Positions 35,820 through 45,029 of a stretch of DNA of 64,000 nucleotides are shown piece after piece. Both the position numbers and the translations under genes were made by a program. The stretch comes from DVEG01 sp964405435 (GTDB lineage: Bacteria > Cyanobacteriota > Cyanobacteriia > Cyanobacteriales > Oscillatoriaceae): NCBI GenBank assembly GCA_964405435.1, contig CAYOOD010000028.1, positions 1 to 64,000 on the forward strand. Reading direction: 5' to 3'. The notes under the pieces are model-generated. The model made no database searches, was not told the origin of the DNA, and saw only the letters and a program-made list of their open reading frames with translations. Position 1 is the stretch's first letter. The number at the start of each line of letters is the position of its first letter.

Positions 35820-36221
35820 ATGTCTTTAGGAAGAAGAGATGAAGTTCCGATAAATGGAAAACTTGTGCCTGTACATTATGAAAATGAGAATGGAAGAGCC
35901 ATAGTACCCAGTCAGGTCGAAAGAGACATAGCTCTTAGCTTCATCGGCAGCGTGCTATTCATTCCAGTTACAGCAATCACTATTATTGTTGGACGGGGTT
36001 GTCGAGATATGCGCATAGCTTATGAAGGTTTTTTAGAAGATGGCAACATTGAAGTCCATAAGATTCGCGTTCAAGGCACAGCCGAAAGAATGCGACGTGC
36101 TTATCAGACCTTCGGAAGGGAAATAGACGAGCTAGAAAATAGTAACTATCCTGAAGAGGTTAAACACCATGCCAGAGAGGCGTTCCTAACGAAAATAAAG
36201 GAAATGCTTGCAGAGGGCTAG
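35820..36221 (+). CDS. Unrecognised protein with central hydrophobic segment
   Basis: A 133-residue protein with a single hydrophobic stretch (LSFIGSVLFIPVTAITIIVG, residues about 40-59) between a polar N-terminus and a helical charged C-terminus. The ATG at 35820 follows GAGG by 9 bases; the frame upstream only offers a TTG. It is third in the cluster, 24 bp after the membrane protein. No family recognised. Confidence 0.6.
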   Translation: MSLGRRDEVPINGKLVPVHYENENGRAIVPSQVERDIALSFIGSVLFIPVTAITIIVGRGCRDMRIAYEGFLEDGNIEVHKIRVQGTAERMRRAYQTFGREIDELENSNYPEEVKHHAREAFLTKIKEMLAEG

Positions 36222-36291
36222 ACTGGCCTTAAAGCTCGATAAAATTTTACCGATCTGCAAACTCAAAAAATGTTGATGAGGTTAATTTACC

Positions 36292-36504
36292 ATGAAAGAT
36301 AACGAGAATCTAAACAGCTATTTGGCCCATACAACTAAAGAAGGCATCCAGAAGTATAACAGCAATCCTGCTATTCAGCTTATAGGCGGTCTGGTTGAGT
36401 TAGACGAGTCGCTCAAGACTTTTATCACTGCTGAAAAAATTAAAAGCAGTGTTATAAGCATTGATCATAAAGCTTGGTCTAAATATGACCGTCAAAAAGG
36501 CTAA
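36292..36504 (+). CDS. Unrecognised 70-residue protein
   Basis: Small soluble protein (starts MKDNENLNSYLAHTTKEG; later GGLVELDESLKTFITAEKI). It has an acceptable start (GATGAGG about 12 bases upstream) and lies in the same direction as the three preceding unknown genes. No family is recognised. The chance that it is a non-coding frame is not negligible. Confidence 0.45.
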   Translation: MKDNENLNSYLAHTTKEGIQKYNSNPAIQLIGGLVELDESLKTFITAEKIKSSVISIDHKAWSKYDRQKG

Positions 36505-36548
36505 GTTTGAATGGAATAAGTAATTGAACGCAAACCACCCGACATTTT

Positions 36549-36581
36549 AGAAACCCGGTTTCTCAAAAAAACCGGGTTTCT
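36549..36581. repeat. AGAAACCCGG palindrome
   Basis: AGAAACCCGGTTTCT and AAACCGGGTTTCT form a hairpin. The right flank (CTGTTATGTTTATTTATGTCCGCCT) resembles the flank of the copy at 21195, so the two share a longer element of about 70 bp. Confidence 0.7.
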
Positions 36582-36677
36582 GACTGCCTGTTATGTTTAT
36601 TTATGTCCGCCTCCTGACTTCTCATGCTCTTTTGCTGAGATCTGTTGTAGTGAGGCTCAACTATTCTTTGAAAATCG

Positions 36678-37142
36678 ATGAAAAGGCAGAATGCGTCAAT
36701 ATCAGGTGTGTCTTACCCTCAATTTTTGTGGTTGATTGCCGGGATAGGGGTGTTCTGCATCATTTATTTAAGTTGGCATTATGGGCACCAATGGAATGCC
36801 TTATATCAGCAAACTCTACAGTCTGAAAATATTGCTAAAAATTCTGCTTTTAATGTGCCCCTGAATTATTGCGGCGATACAAGTGCTGGCGGAACTAACA
36901 CCTGGTATCCGGTGTATGTCGCTTACAGCGAATCCAATTTGAGAATCATCCGCCAGTCTCTCTGCTGCGATGCTTTTTATGATTCGTCGGTTGGCATGAT
37001 TCAAGTGGCTTCGTTCTACAACCGTTCGAGAGCTTATCAAATGCTGGCAGCCCTGAAAGCTCGTAATTTTACCAGTGCTAGTGTTGGAAATGGGGAGGTA
37101 GTAACTGCGTCGCCCTCTTCGCGTCGGAATACTTGCAGATAA
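36678..37142 (+). CDS. Membrane-anchored protein with SPOR-like domain, C-terminus probably cut by repeats
   Basis: A 154-residue protein: N-terminal helix (FLWLIAGIGVFCIIYLSW, residues about 16-33), then a periplasmic part with YPVYVAYSESNLRIIRQ and IQVASFYNRSRAYQMLAALK, which resembles a SPOR (peptidoglycan-binding) fold. After about residue 140 the sequence (ASPSSRRNTCR) runs into the border of the repeat array at 37147, so the original C-terminus may be lost. No gene partner is seen. Confidence 0.6.
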   Translation: MKRQNASISGVSYPQFLWLIAGIGVFCIIYLSWHYGHQWNALYQQTLQSENIAKNSAFNVPLNYCGDTSAGGTNTWYPVYVAYSESNLRIIRQSLCCDAFYDSSVGMIQVASFYNRSRAYQMLAALKARNFTSASVGNGEVVTASPSSRRNTCR

Positions 37143-37146
37143 CAGA

Positions 37147-38066
37147 TGTAGGGGCGAAGCATTCGGGGGACAATCTCTCTCGCTCACCAGAAATCTTCCT
37201 ATCCGAATGCTTCGCCCAACCACAACCAATAACTGTCGTCTGCACTAAACCTTCTGTACACCGCACCAATAATTATCTCGCCAATCACCCCAACCCTACA
37301 AAGCTTGTAGGGGCGAAGCATTCGGGCGACTATCTCTGTCGCTAAGCAGAAATGTTTATACCCGAATGCTTCGAGCTGCCCCACAAACAATGTTCAAACG
37401 GGCTTACCCCATGCAAGGCATCACAAAGAGTTAGCTTAACTGCGGAGCAGGGCGAAGCATTCGCCAATGTAGATATCGGGTAAGATAGAAACATTAATGA
37501 CGCGAATGCTTCGCCCCTACATAGCTAATGGAATAATAACAATAAATCTCTCACAATCTCCCTTTAAATCACCGATAATCTCAGGATGCTTGTACTGCGG
37601 GAGAGGATTCGGGCGACTATCTCTGTCGCTCAGCAGAAATGTTTATACCCGAATGCAACGCCTAAGCCCCACAAACAATGTTCAAACGGGCTTATCCCAT
37701 TCAAGACATCACAAATAGTTACCTTAACTGCGGAGCTGGGCGAAGCATTCGCTAATGTAGATATCGGATAAGATAGAAACATTAATGATGCGAATGCTTC
37801 GCCCCTACATAGCTAATGGAATAATAACAATAAATCTCTCAGACTCTCTCTTGGAATCACCCATAATCTCACGAGGCTTGTAGGGGCGAAGCATTCGGGC
37901 GACTATTTCTGTCGCTAAGCAGAAACGTTTATACCCGAATGCTTCGACCAACCACAACAAATAATCTCTCCGCACGAAAACCCAGGGGCAGGGCTCAGAA
38001 GAAAGCGATCGCAGATATCGGCTCGGATAGAAACGTTAAGGGCGCGAATGCTTTCATCCCCTACAT
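37147..38066. repeat. Complex tandem/palindromic repeat array (GAAGCATTCG type)
   Basis: Two alternating hairpin units. Type A (TGTAGGGGCGAAGCATTCGG at one end, CCCGAATGCTTCG at the other, inner GCGAC/GTCGC) is found at about 37147, 37306, 37592 (decayed) and 37880. Type B (GGCGAAGCATTCGC at one end, GCGAATGCTTCGCCCC at the other) is at 37450, 37738 and a decayed 38012. A and B lie in a larger unit of about 287 bp repeated in tandem (37306-37592, 37592-37880, partial third), with nearly identical stretches such as CACAAACAATGTTCAAACGG and CATAGCTAATGGAATAATAA. Short ORFs inside do not look like genes. Confidence 0.88.
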
Positions 38067-38158
38067 TGATAAGATGAGATGAGAGGCAACCCGCGCCCGC
38101 TCGCCTCTTCCCCGCTCCCTCCCTGCGCGTCTGTCAAGCGATCGCACCCCAACCAATC

Positions 38159-38422
38159 TCAGCAGACTTTCGATTCTTCATTCCCCGCTCTGCCTTCCGC
38201 TTTTTTTGCCCGCTCTTCTTCCTCGTCTTCCCCCCACTTTTCCAGCCAATCCCCGTTTACCCCTGCTACATGACGGTAAACCCGATTCCCGCCCCAAATC
38301 ATCCTATCTCGTTCGTACAGCCGAGCTGCGTGCAAAGAAGCTAGAAAATTATTCATTTTTTCTTCGTTTCTAATCTTTTTTTCAGTTTCCATGCCGATTT
38401 GACTATCCGAGGCTGGATTCAT
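38159..38422 (-). CDS. Unrecognised 87-residue protein
   Basis: Starts MNPASDSQIGMETEKKIRNE (ATG 38422), then NNFLASLHAARLYERDRMIW, and ends with a strongly acidic/Lys tail (EKWGEDEEEERAKKAEG). It overlaps the end of the next gene by 20 bp, so coupled translation is possible. No family recognised; the low-complexity tail leaves real doubt. Confidence 0.4.
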   Translation of the reverse strand: MNPASDSQIGMETEKKIRNEEKMNNFLASLHAARLYERDRMIWGGNRVYRHVAGVNGDWLEKWGEDEEEERAKKAEGRAGNEESKVC

Positions 38423-39164
38423 TGTAACATGCTGGGGGCAGTTCGTCACTCTGTCGGTAAATCTCTTCCGCGAGACGCAGAAGAATGTCGGGCTGCTTTC
38501 CCGGATTAAAACTTAAAAACAGCGATCGCTCTATCCCCCAATAGCGCAGCGTCATCTCCCAGGCTTGTTTCTTGTCTATCGACAGTTCCTCAGACACCGT
38601 AGTTATTTGAACGCACAGCGGTATCCCTAAGTTCCCGCTGACTGCCATATCAGTCGCCATTGATAAATCCATGATATAGCGCCGCAACCCACTTCCCCCA
38701 CTTCTCCCCACTTGATATAAAAGGATTTCCAGCAAAGTTTCATCTTCTTGGATGAACTCGCCTGCCATCATTTTTTGCTTCCAGATAGAAATTTTCGGAT
38801 CGGCTTCGTTAAACCATCTGGGAAAAAGAACTTCATACCAGTACCTTTCACACGGCGTGAGCTGTTCAAAAGCAATTTTCCTTTCTTCGCTGTCAAAAGA
38901 TTTCAGATCGAGCCACACTCGCGCGTCTCTAATTAACTCTACCAGAAAATCCATGAGAAATTTTTTACTGGTGAGCAAACCAGGTTTTTTATCTTTTATC
39001 CACCGCATCGTCTCTTCTAGTCTGTAGGCTAACCCGGGCTCGACTGAGGCGGCGAGACGGCTGATGCGTTTTAGCTCGTTTTTGATGTCTTCTGCTCTCA
39101 CCCCTTCCTCCCTTTGCCCCGCGATGACTTCAGCTTCGTCAGGCAGAGCCTCCCAGCAAAGCAC
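38403..39164 (-). CDS. Unrecognised 253-residue soluble protein
   Basis: Helix-rich, with aromatic and charged segments (FEQLTPCERYWYEVLFPRWF, LRRYIMDLSMATDMAV, KKQAWEMTLRYWGIERSLFL). It opens with a GTG whose first codons lie within a cyanobacterial GGAGGCTCTGCCTGACGA repeat, so the true N-terminus may be further in (for example MRWIKDKKPG). I do not recognise the family. It sits beside the repeat array and could be the decayed or truncated version of a longer gene. Confidence 0.55.
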   Translation of the reverse strand: MLCWEALPDEAEVIAGQREEGVRAEDIKNELKRISRLAASVEPGLAYRLEETMRWIKDKKPGLLTSKKFLMDFLVELIRDARVWLDLKSFDSEERKIAFEQLTPCERYWYEVLFPRWFNEADPKISIWKQKMMAGEFIQEDETLLEILLYQVGRSGGSGLRRYIMDLSMATDMAVSGNLGIPLCVQITTVSEELSIDKKQAWEMTLRYWGIERSLFLSFNPGKQPDILLRLAEEIYRQSDELPPACYNESSLG

Positions 39165-39180
39165 CCCACCCAGGCTGTAG

Positions 39181-39202
39181 GGGCAACCCCCTGTGGTTGC
39201 CC
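39181..39202. repeat. GGGCAACC hairpin
   Basis: GGGCAACC (39181-39188) and GGTTGCCC (39195-39202) are a perfect 8-bp stem with a 6-base loop, preceded by TGTAGG. It is a member of the TGTAGGGGC family and lies just past the argH stop codon. Confidence 0.7.
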
Positions 39203-39257
39203 TGGGAACGAGAGATTTAGGCTGCCTTCGCAGCCTTTGTTCTTGTTGCCGCGCCCT

Positions 39258-40652
39258 TTACGGTGCAGATGTCTCTACGCGATCGCGCGCCTGTTTTATC
39301 GCCTTGCGCACCTGCTCGAACCCCGTACCGCCGTAACTGTTGCGAGCCGCTACGACTTGACGCGGCGCGATCGCATCGTAGATATCCGCCTCAAATGCCG
39401 GGTGCAATTCCTTCCACTGCTCCAAGGTTAAATCCTTCAGCAACTTGCCAGCCGCTATGGAAGTTTTTACCACCTTACCCACGAGATTGTAAGCCTCTCT
39501 AAACGGCACCCCTTTCGCCGCTAAGTAATCCGCTACATCCGTCGCATTCGAGAAGTCTTCTTCCACTGCTTGTGTCAAGCGTTCCGCGCGAAATTCTATC
39601 CCCTCCCGCATTAGAACTGTCATCGCTTCCAAGCAGGCTCTCACGGTTTTCACCGCATCAAACAGCGCCTCTTTATCTTCTTGCAAGTCTTTATTATACG
39701 CCAGCGGCAAACCTTTCATCAGCACCAGCATAGCTTGCAAGTGCCCGATGACGCGCCCGGTTTTGCCCCGCACCAATTCCGGCACGTCGGGGTTTTTCTT
39801 CTGGGGCATGATGCTCGAACCGGTGGCGCAACTGTCTTTGAGGGTGACGAAGCCGAATTCTTGGGAAGCCCAGAGAATGATTTCCTCAGACAAGCGGCTC
39901 AGGTGTACGGCAATCAAGCTGGCAGCGCTGAGGAATTCGATCGCAAAATCGCGATCGCTTACCCCATCCAAACTATTGGCATACACGCCGTCAAATCCCA
40001 GCAATTCTGCGGTATAATGCCTGTCAATCGGGAAAGTCGTACCCGCCAGAGCGCCGCTACCCAAGGGGGAAATATTCACCCGCCGGTAAGCGTCGCCCAA
40101 CCGTTCCCAGTCTCTCTGTGCCATTTCAAAGTAGGCTAGGAGGTGATGCGCTAAACTCAGGGGTTGCGCTCGTTGCAGGTGCGTGTAGCCGGGAATGAGG
40201 GTTTCTACGTTTTTTTCCGCTAAGTCGAGCAAAACTTTCTGAAATTCGCGAATATCTTCGCGAATCTGGTTGATTTTGTCGCGCAGGTAAAGTCTCGTGT
40301 CGGTGCCGACTTGATCGTTGCGCGATCGCGCCGTGTGCAGTTTCTTGCCCACATCGCCGACGAGTTCCGTCAAGCGGCGCTCTACGGCAAAATGCACGTC
40401 CTCGGCATCAATTCCCGGTTTGAAAAGTCCCTGCCGGTATTCCTTGAGCACCTGTTCTAAACCGATGAGCAGTTGTTCTCCTTCTTGCTCTGAAATAATG
40501 CCAGTTTGTGCCAGCATTCTAGCGTGAGCCAGAGAACCGGCAATGTCGTACTCTATCAGCTCAATGTCAAAGCCAATACTGGCATTAAACCGCGCGATCG
40601 CCGGGTGCAGTGCCGATTCAAACCGCTGGCTCCATGTCTTCTGTTCAGTCAC
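39258..40652 (-). CDS. argH: Argininosuccinate lyase
   Basis: A 464-residue cytosolic enzyme of the fumarase/aspartase superfamily that splits argininosuccinate to arginine and fumarate, the last step of arginine synthesis. The family signature GSSIMPQKKNPDVPELVRGK, the ARSRNDQVGTDTRL loop and HLQRAQPLSLAHH are present. The length is normal. The start MTEQKTWSQRFES is typical. A small membrane-protein gene precedes it by 54 bp. Confidence 0.97.
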   Translation of the reverse strand: MTEQKTWSQRFESALHPAIARFNASIGFDIELIEYDIAGSLAHARMLAQTGIISEQEGEQLLIGLEQVLKEYRQGLFKPGIDAEDVHFAVERRLTELVGDVGKKLHTARSRNDQVGTDTRLYLRDKINQIREDIREFQKVLLDLAEKNVETLIPGYTHLQRAQPLSLAHHLLAYFEMAQRDWERLGDAYRRVNISPLGSGALAGTTFPIDRHYTAELLGFDGVYANSLDGVSDRDFAIEFLSAASLIAVHLSRLSEEIILWASQEFGFVTLKDSCATGSSIMPQKKNPDVPELVRGKTGRVIGHLQAMLVLMKGLPLAYNKDLQEDKEALFDAVKTVRACLEAMTVLMREGIEFRAERLTQAVEEDFSNATDVADYLAAKGVPFREAYNLVGKVVKTSIAAGKLLKDLTLEQWKELHPAFEADIYDAIAPRQVVAARNSYGGTGFEQVRKAIKQARDRVETSAP

Positions 40653-40706
40653 GGCAGTTCCTCACTTTGCCTGATTTTTAAATGCTATTGTTCGCCTATA
40701 AAAAAA

Positions 40707-40955
40707 TTAAGACGCCGTTATATTCCGAATGGCATATCCAATAACAATGCCGATGAGCATGGCCCAGATTTGGCCAGTCTGTACGAAATTATTCCAGAAT
40801 TTTTGCACGTCAGTAAAAAGACTTGTTTCGCTCACTTGTTGCGCCAGCACCGCCCCATTAAATAGCGCCTTCCAAACAAACAACTGCACCGACTCGCTGC
40901 CACCCGTCGCGGTGGCTAAGCCAGTTGTCACTTCCTGTATTAAATTCAGTATCAT
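40707..40955 (-). CDS. Small single-helix membrane protein upstream of argH
   Basis: An 82-residue protein whose C-terminal third is a membrane helix (IWAMLIGIVIGYAIRNIT). The N-terminal 60 residues are polar and helical (LATATGGSESVQLFVWKALF). AGGAGAG lies 8 bases before the ATG, which argues for a real gene. Same strand as argH, 54 bp apart. No family recognised. Confidence 0.65.
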   Translation of the reverse strand: MILNLIQEVTTGLATATGGSESVQLFVWKALFNGAVLAQQVSETSLFTDVQKFWNNFVQTGQIWAMLIGIVIGYAIRNITAS

Positions 40956-41259
40956 CTTTTTTCTCTCCTGTACGAAAATGAAGCGTCGCTCTCCGCGCGC
41001 TGCCTCGGACTCGGGCTTCCCTCTCCTGAACCGCTAGAACGCGCCGTGCAGGCAGCACATCTTTAAATTTCGCTTTCTTTTCGCCGTTTGTCAAAGAGGG
41101 GCGCGAGACTCTTGCCTGTGTGTCAGTTTACCTTTGACGCCCGCCCTTTGACGTGTAAGTGCTGAAAGTTTTAATCTTAAGTTTGCATTCTAAAGGATAA
41201 GAGGGGGCGCGAGGGTTTCCCCTGGCTGCCCCCTTCTTCACTGTTCTTTCCTCAACCGT
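40956..41259. other. Intergenic region, no gene recognised
   Basis: 304 bp between the small membrane-protein gene and the SpoIIE-type phosphatase, GC-rich at its left end and without a recognisable gene, hairpin-plus-T-run or repeat. Confidence 0.45.
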
Positions 41260-42690
41260 TCACTCGGCGTCCGCGTCCGTCTCGGGAGTTTGCACCTGCA
41301 TGACCACCAGCGTCATGTCGTCGCTGTTGCGGTTGTTCGGGCCAATAAACTGCTGCACCCGGTCGAACAGGTACTCCAGAATCGCTTGAGGCCCGCTGCA
41401 GTGGCGGCAAGCCCACTCAAACGCTTTAACCAGGTTTTCCTCGTCGAAGCGATCGCCGTTTTTGTTGGCCGCATCCGTAAACCCGTCGGTGTAATAAATG
41501 ATTGTATCGCCGGGATAGAGCTGCACTTGCGCTTCTTGATAAGGGCTGTCCGCATCCAAACCGATCAGCATCCCCAGCGTATCCAGGCGCTCGATCGCCC
41601 CGGTTGCCGCTTGCCACAGCAGCGGCGGATTGTGGGCAGCGTTGCTGTACGACAGCACCCGCGTCGCCGGGTCAAACTCCGAATAAAACAGGGTGACAAA
41701 CCGATGGGAATTCTCCAAGTCGTTGTACATGACTCGGTTTAAATGCTGCAAAATCCGCGCCGGCGAGTGGCCGTTGAGGACTTCTGCCCGCAGCATTCCG
41801 CGCGTCATCGTCATAATCAGCCCAGCCGGAACGCCCTTGCCCATGACATCCCCGATCACCACGCTCCAGGGACCCGCTGGGTTGCGGGAGTTTTTTTGCC
41901 CTACCTTGTCGTGGCTGGTAGGAATGAAATCGTAGTAGTCTCCGCCGACGCGGTTGGCTGTCTGGCACTTTGCCGCCAGTTCGACGCCCTGAATTTTGGG
42001 ACATTGGCGGGGCAGCAGCCGCAGTTGGATTTCTGCGCCAATTTCTAGCTCTCGATCCAGGCGCTCCTTCTGGCGCAGCTCGACGGTGAGTTCGTCGTTT
42101 TCAATAGCCACTGCCGTCTGGTCGGCCACCAACCGGACTAACTTCTGGCGGGTTTCCGTCCACTTGTATTCGGGATCGCGGCTGAAAACGTACAGGCGTC
42201 CCCGCTCGGCATTTTTGATCAGAATCGCCGTTCCGAACAACTGCACGTCTGGCCCCAAGGAACGGCTGACCTGATAGTCCAGGGTTGCCGTGTTGGGCGT
42301 GACGGGGGTGGCGGTTGAGAAAGAGGCGGCGAGCTGGCGGGTTGCTGCCTCCAGCGCTTGGCGGATATCCTGACACTGGCGACCGTCCTGACAGTGCAGC
42401 CGCTGCAATCTCACTTGGCCATTGGGTTTGTAGAGTACCAGAGCGCCTCCGTCTGCATCGGTGACGCGACTGGCTACGAGGGGAATCAGCTCTAAAAACT
42501 GATTTAAATTGTTGAAGCTTCGCAGGGCGAATCCTAGAGAACTCAACAAATCCTGTATCTTGTGCTGTTCCCGCTGCAACCGCGCCACCAGTTCTTTGAG
42601 GGCAAAAACCGGTGTCACGTCGCTCGAAGCACTACTGTTGGCTGGATTCACAGATTGCGATGGCCGGCGAGGCAGAGGTACAGCAGTCAT
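41260..42690 (-). CDS. GAF-PP2C (SpoIIE/RsbU-like) serine phosphatase
   Basis: Protein phosphatase of the PP2C/SpoIIE group. After a Ser/Pro-rich N-terminus and a short coiled coil (LVARLQREQHKIQDLL) come a GAF domain (about 65-240; FLELIPLVASRVTDADGGALVLY) and a PP2C domain with NRVGGDYYDF, IGDVMGKGVPAGLIM, LGMLIGL, YYTDGFTDA and SDDMTLVV (metal-binding Asp residues present). It probably dephosphorylates an anti-anti-sigma-type protein. The start is uncertain: ATG at 42690 (MTAVPLPRRP, used), 42783 or 42864; none has a strong ribosome-binding site. Confidence 0.88.
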   Translation of the reverse strand: MTAVPLPRRPSQSVNPANSSASSDVTPVFALKELVARLQREQHKIQDLLSSLGFALRSFNNLNQFLELIPLVASRVTDADGGALVLYKPNGQVRLQRLHCQDGRQCQDIRQALEAATRQLAASFSTATPVTPNTATLDYQVSRSLGPDVQLFGTAILIKNAERGRLYVFSRDPEYKWTETRQKLVRLVADQTAVAIENDELTVELRQKERLDRELEIGAEIQLRLLPRQCPKIQGVELAAKCQTANRVGGDYYDFIPTSHDKVGQKNSRNPAGPWSVVIGDVMGKGVPAGLIMTMTRGMLRAEVLNGHSPARILQHLNRVMYNDLENSHRFVTLFYSEFDPATRVLSYSNAAHNPPLLWQAATGAIERLDTLGMLIGLDADSPYQEAQVQLYPGDTIIYYTDGFTDAANKNGDRFDEENLVKAFEWACRHCSGPQAILEYLFDRVQQFIGPNNRNSDDMTLVVMQVQTPETDADAE

Positions 42691-42864
42691 CGGGGTAGCC
42701 GTGATGGGGTTCAAGGATGCTCGGTCTAAAGGATAGTAGGAACTGAGAAAGTTGAAAGCAGTTGCCCGATCGCGCGGCTGCATCAGTGCAGTCGGCTTTC
42801 TTTTCTGCTCACTATAGCGGCTTTTTGACAAAAGAACTGTTACCAGAGTGTCGATCGCGTCCAC

Positions 42865-43385
42865 TTTTTGGACTTCGCGGAAGGATACGCGCTGCGAAAG
42901 CTGCTTATTTATGGAGAAATTCTAGCGAATGCCAAGAGGGATAATCGGAATATGTTGTGGCAGTTCCGGACTCTGCACCTTTGAGCTGAACCCACAGACG
43001 CGACGAGAATAGACGAGATGCACGAAAAGCGATCGCCTGCATCTTTTCGCGCTCGTGAAAAGCGCGCGCGCTTCGCCATACCCGCAACGCAACGAATGCT
43101 GCTCGAAGCCGAGGACTGAACTGGTCAACTTTTGACAGCCTGCCAACCTCAAATCTCTCAAGACATTAATCATAGCCTCGATAGAGCTTCCTGTTTGCTG
43201 ACAAACAGGGTGCTTCTCCCGCTCATTGTTACCGGATTCCCGTACTTCCGTCAATATACCTACGGGAGCATTTTGGCAATTTTTGCTAAATCCTTTCAAA
43301 TCCGGGTGAATGCGCTTTTTTTCTCGCCCCTGCTTCCGGCCCCCGGCAGCAACCCACGGGCAACCGGACGGCAGGGGCTGCGTCC
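42865..43385. other. Intergenic region downstream of ftsY
   Basis: 521 bp. It holds an 8-bp inverted repeat GCCCCTGC/GCAGGGGC (43326-43333 and 43371-43378) next to the ftsY stop, possibly a weak terminator, and short GCGAAGC-type repeat pieces near 42885-42900 and 43065-43080. The overlapping minus-strand frames show no recognisable domain. Confidence 0.5.
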
Positions 43386-44954
43386 TCAGCCACTAATCAG
43401 GGCCTCGACAAACTCGTAGCTGGAAAAGGGGCGCAGGTCTTCTATGCCTTCGCCGGCACCGATAAAGCGGATGGGCAAGCCCAACTGCTGCACGACCGCT
43501 AGGGCAATCCCCCCTTTAGCAGTTCCGTCTAATTTTGTCAAGACCACTCCCGTCAGTTGCACGACTTCGGAGAAAACTTGCGCTTGGCGCAGGCCGTTTT
43601 GGCCCAGGGTGGCGTCCAAAACCAGCAGGGCTTGAATCTTGGCATCCGGGGCTCGTTTATCGACAATCCGCCGAACTTTTGCCAGTTCGTCCATCAAATT
43701 TTTCTTGTTCTGAAGCCGTCCGGCGGTGTCGAGGAGCAGCAGTTCCGTTTCCCGGGCTTTGGCGGCTTCGATCGCGTCGTACACCACTGCCGCCGGGTCG
43801 GTATTCTTGCCGGGATTGGCGATCACCTCGACCCCGCTGCGCTGGCCCCAGATTTTCACCTGCTCCACCGCCGCTGCCCGGAAGGTATCCGCCGCCCCGA
43901 TCAAGCAGCGATAGCCGGATTTTTGGCCGAGGTGGGCGAGTTTGCCGATGGTGGTGGTTTTGCCCGCTCCATTGACGCCGGTCATCAGCCAGATATTCAG
44001 CTTGTCTTTTTCTGGGACAAAACCGGCACTGTCAGCGTTGGCGGCAGGACGGTCGAGCATGTCCCGCAGGATTTGTTTCAGGTAGGCGATCGCCCCCTCC
44101 GGCGGCAGTGCTTCCTCTCGCAGTTTGTTCTGCAGCGCGCCGATAATATAATCCGTCGCCTCAACCCCTACATCGGCCTGCAATAGCAGCGCTTCGATTT
44201 CGCTGACAGCCGCCTGATTTAGCGGCCCCTGACCGACGATCGCCTTGAGTTGGTTGATCAAACTGCGACGGGTTTTGTCCAAGCCCTGCCGCAGCTTTTT
44301 GAGCCAGGTAATTTCTTCAATAGAAATGTCGTCGGGACGCCGCCCTTGAGCCGCCAAAACTTCCGCCGACCAGACGAACCCGTCGTCAAACGCCAGCTCG
44401 GGCATTCCTTGGCGCTGTGCGGCGGGGGCGACGGTTTCCGGTTCCGGCGTTTCGATCGCGCTGGCTTTGAGCCGTTCCATGCGATCGAGTCGGTCGGCTT
44501 CCGCCCGCGCCCAGAAGGGCACTGCTGCCGGCACGGCTTCCTCGCTGCTTTCGGTTTCGGCAGTCGTTGCTTCTATCGCTGCCTCTGGTTCGGTTGCGGC
44601 TTCTATGGCTGCGGGCTGCTCAGTCTGGGGCTCCTCCACTGCCGGCTCGGCAGGAGGCGATTCCGAAACCGCCTCGGGTGCCTCTGTCGCGGCCTCTCCT
44701 TCTGGGGCGATCGCGGCAGTTTCGGGCGCTGCTGAGGCGGTTTCTACCTGCGGCTGTTGCTGTTTCTGAACATTTTTATACGCCGCCTTCGCCCAGCTCA
44801 GGTAATCTTCCGCCGTGGCTGGAGCGCTTGAAAGCTGCGAGGCTGTTTCAGGGGCTTGTGCTTCAGGCTCAGCGGCAGCCGAGGAAGCTGCTTGCTCGTC
44901 CTGTTTTTCCTCAGATTTATCGCTATACTGGCGGCGAAACCAATTAAATGCCAT
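43386..44954 (-). CDS. ftsY: Signal recognition particle receptor FtsY
   Basis: A 522-residue GTPase that receives the SRP-ribosome complex at the membrane. Residues 1-190 are an acidic, Ala/Glu/Pro-rich A domain (AAIEAATEPEAAIEA-type repeats) starting MAFNWFRRQYSD, which may help membrane contact. The NG domain has GVNGAGKTTTIGKL (G1), DTAGRLQNKKNLMDEL (G3) and TKLDGTAKGG (G4). It is longer than E. coli FtsY mainly by its linker. Ordinary housekeeping gene, not linked to ffh here. Confidence 0.95.
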   Translation of the reverse strand: MAFNWFRRQYSDKSEEKQDEQAASSAAAEPEAQAPETASQLSSAPATAEDYLSWAKAAYKNVQKQQQPQVETASAAPETAAIAPEGEAATEAPEAVSESPPAEPAVEEPQTEQPAAIEAATEPEAAIEATTAETESSEEAVPAAVPFWARAEADRLDRMERLKASAIETPEPETVAPAAQRQGMPELAFDDGFVWSAEVLAAQGRRPDDISIEEITWLKKLRQGLDKTRRSLINQLKAIVGQGPLNQAAVSEIEALLLQADVGVEATDYIIGALQNKLREEALPPEGAIAYLKQILRDMLDRPAANADSAGFVPEKDKLNIWLMTGVNGAGKTTTIGKLAHLGQKSGYRCLIGAADTFRAAAVEQVKIWGQRSGVEVIANPGKNTDPAAVVYDAIEAAKARETELLLLDTAGRLQNKKNLMDELAKVRRIVDKRAPDAKIQALLVLDATLGQNGLRQAQVFSEVVQLTGVVLTKLDGTAKGGIALAVVQQLGLPIRFIGAGEGIEDLRPFSSYEFVEALISG

Positions 44955-45029
44955 ATATTTACCCGACTGTTATGCTGGCGACTTTAGAGTTTAGTTTTTA
45001 GAATTTTGATTTTAGATTTTAAAGGAGAA

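Noticed and set aside
37133..37771. Several short frames in the repeat array
   Set aside because: They follow the repeat units, not codon structure; similar peptides recur only because the DNA repeats.
42922..43299. 125-codon minus-strand frame downstream of ftsY
   Set aside because: Composition and repeats suggest intergenic sequence; no recognisable domain.
43557..44186. 209-codon plus-strand open frame
   Set aside because: Antisense to ftsY; product looks like a complement of the GTPase.
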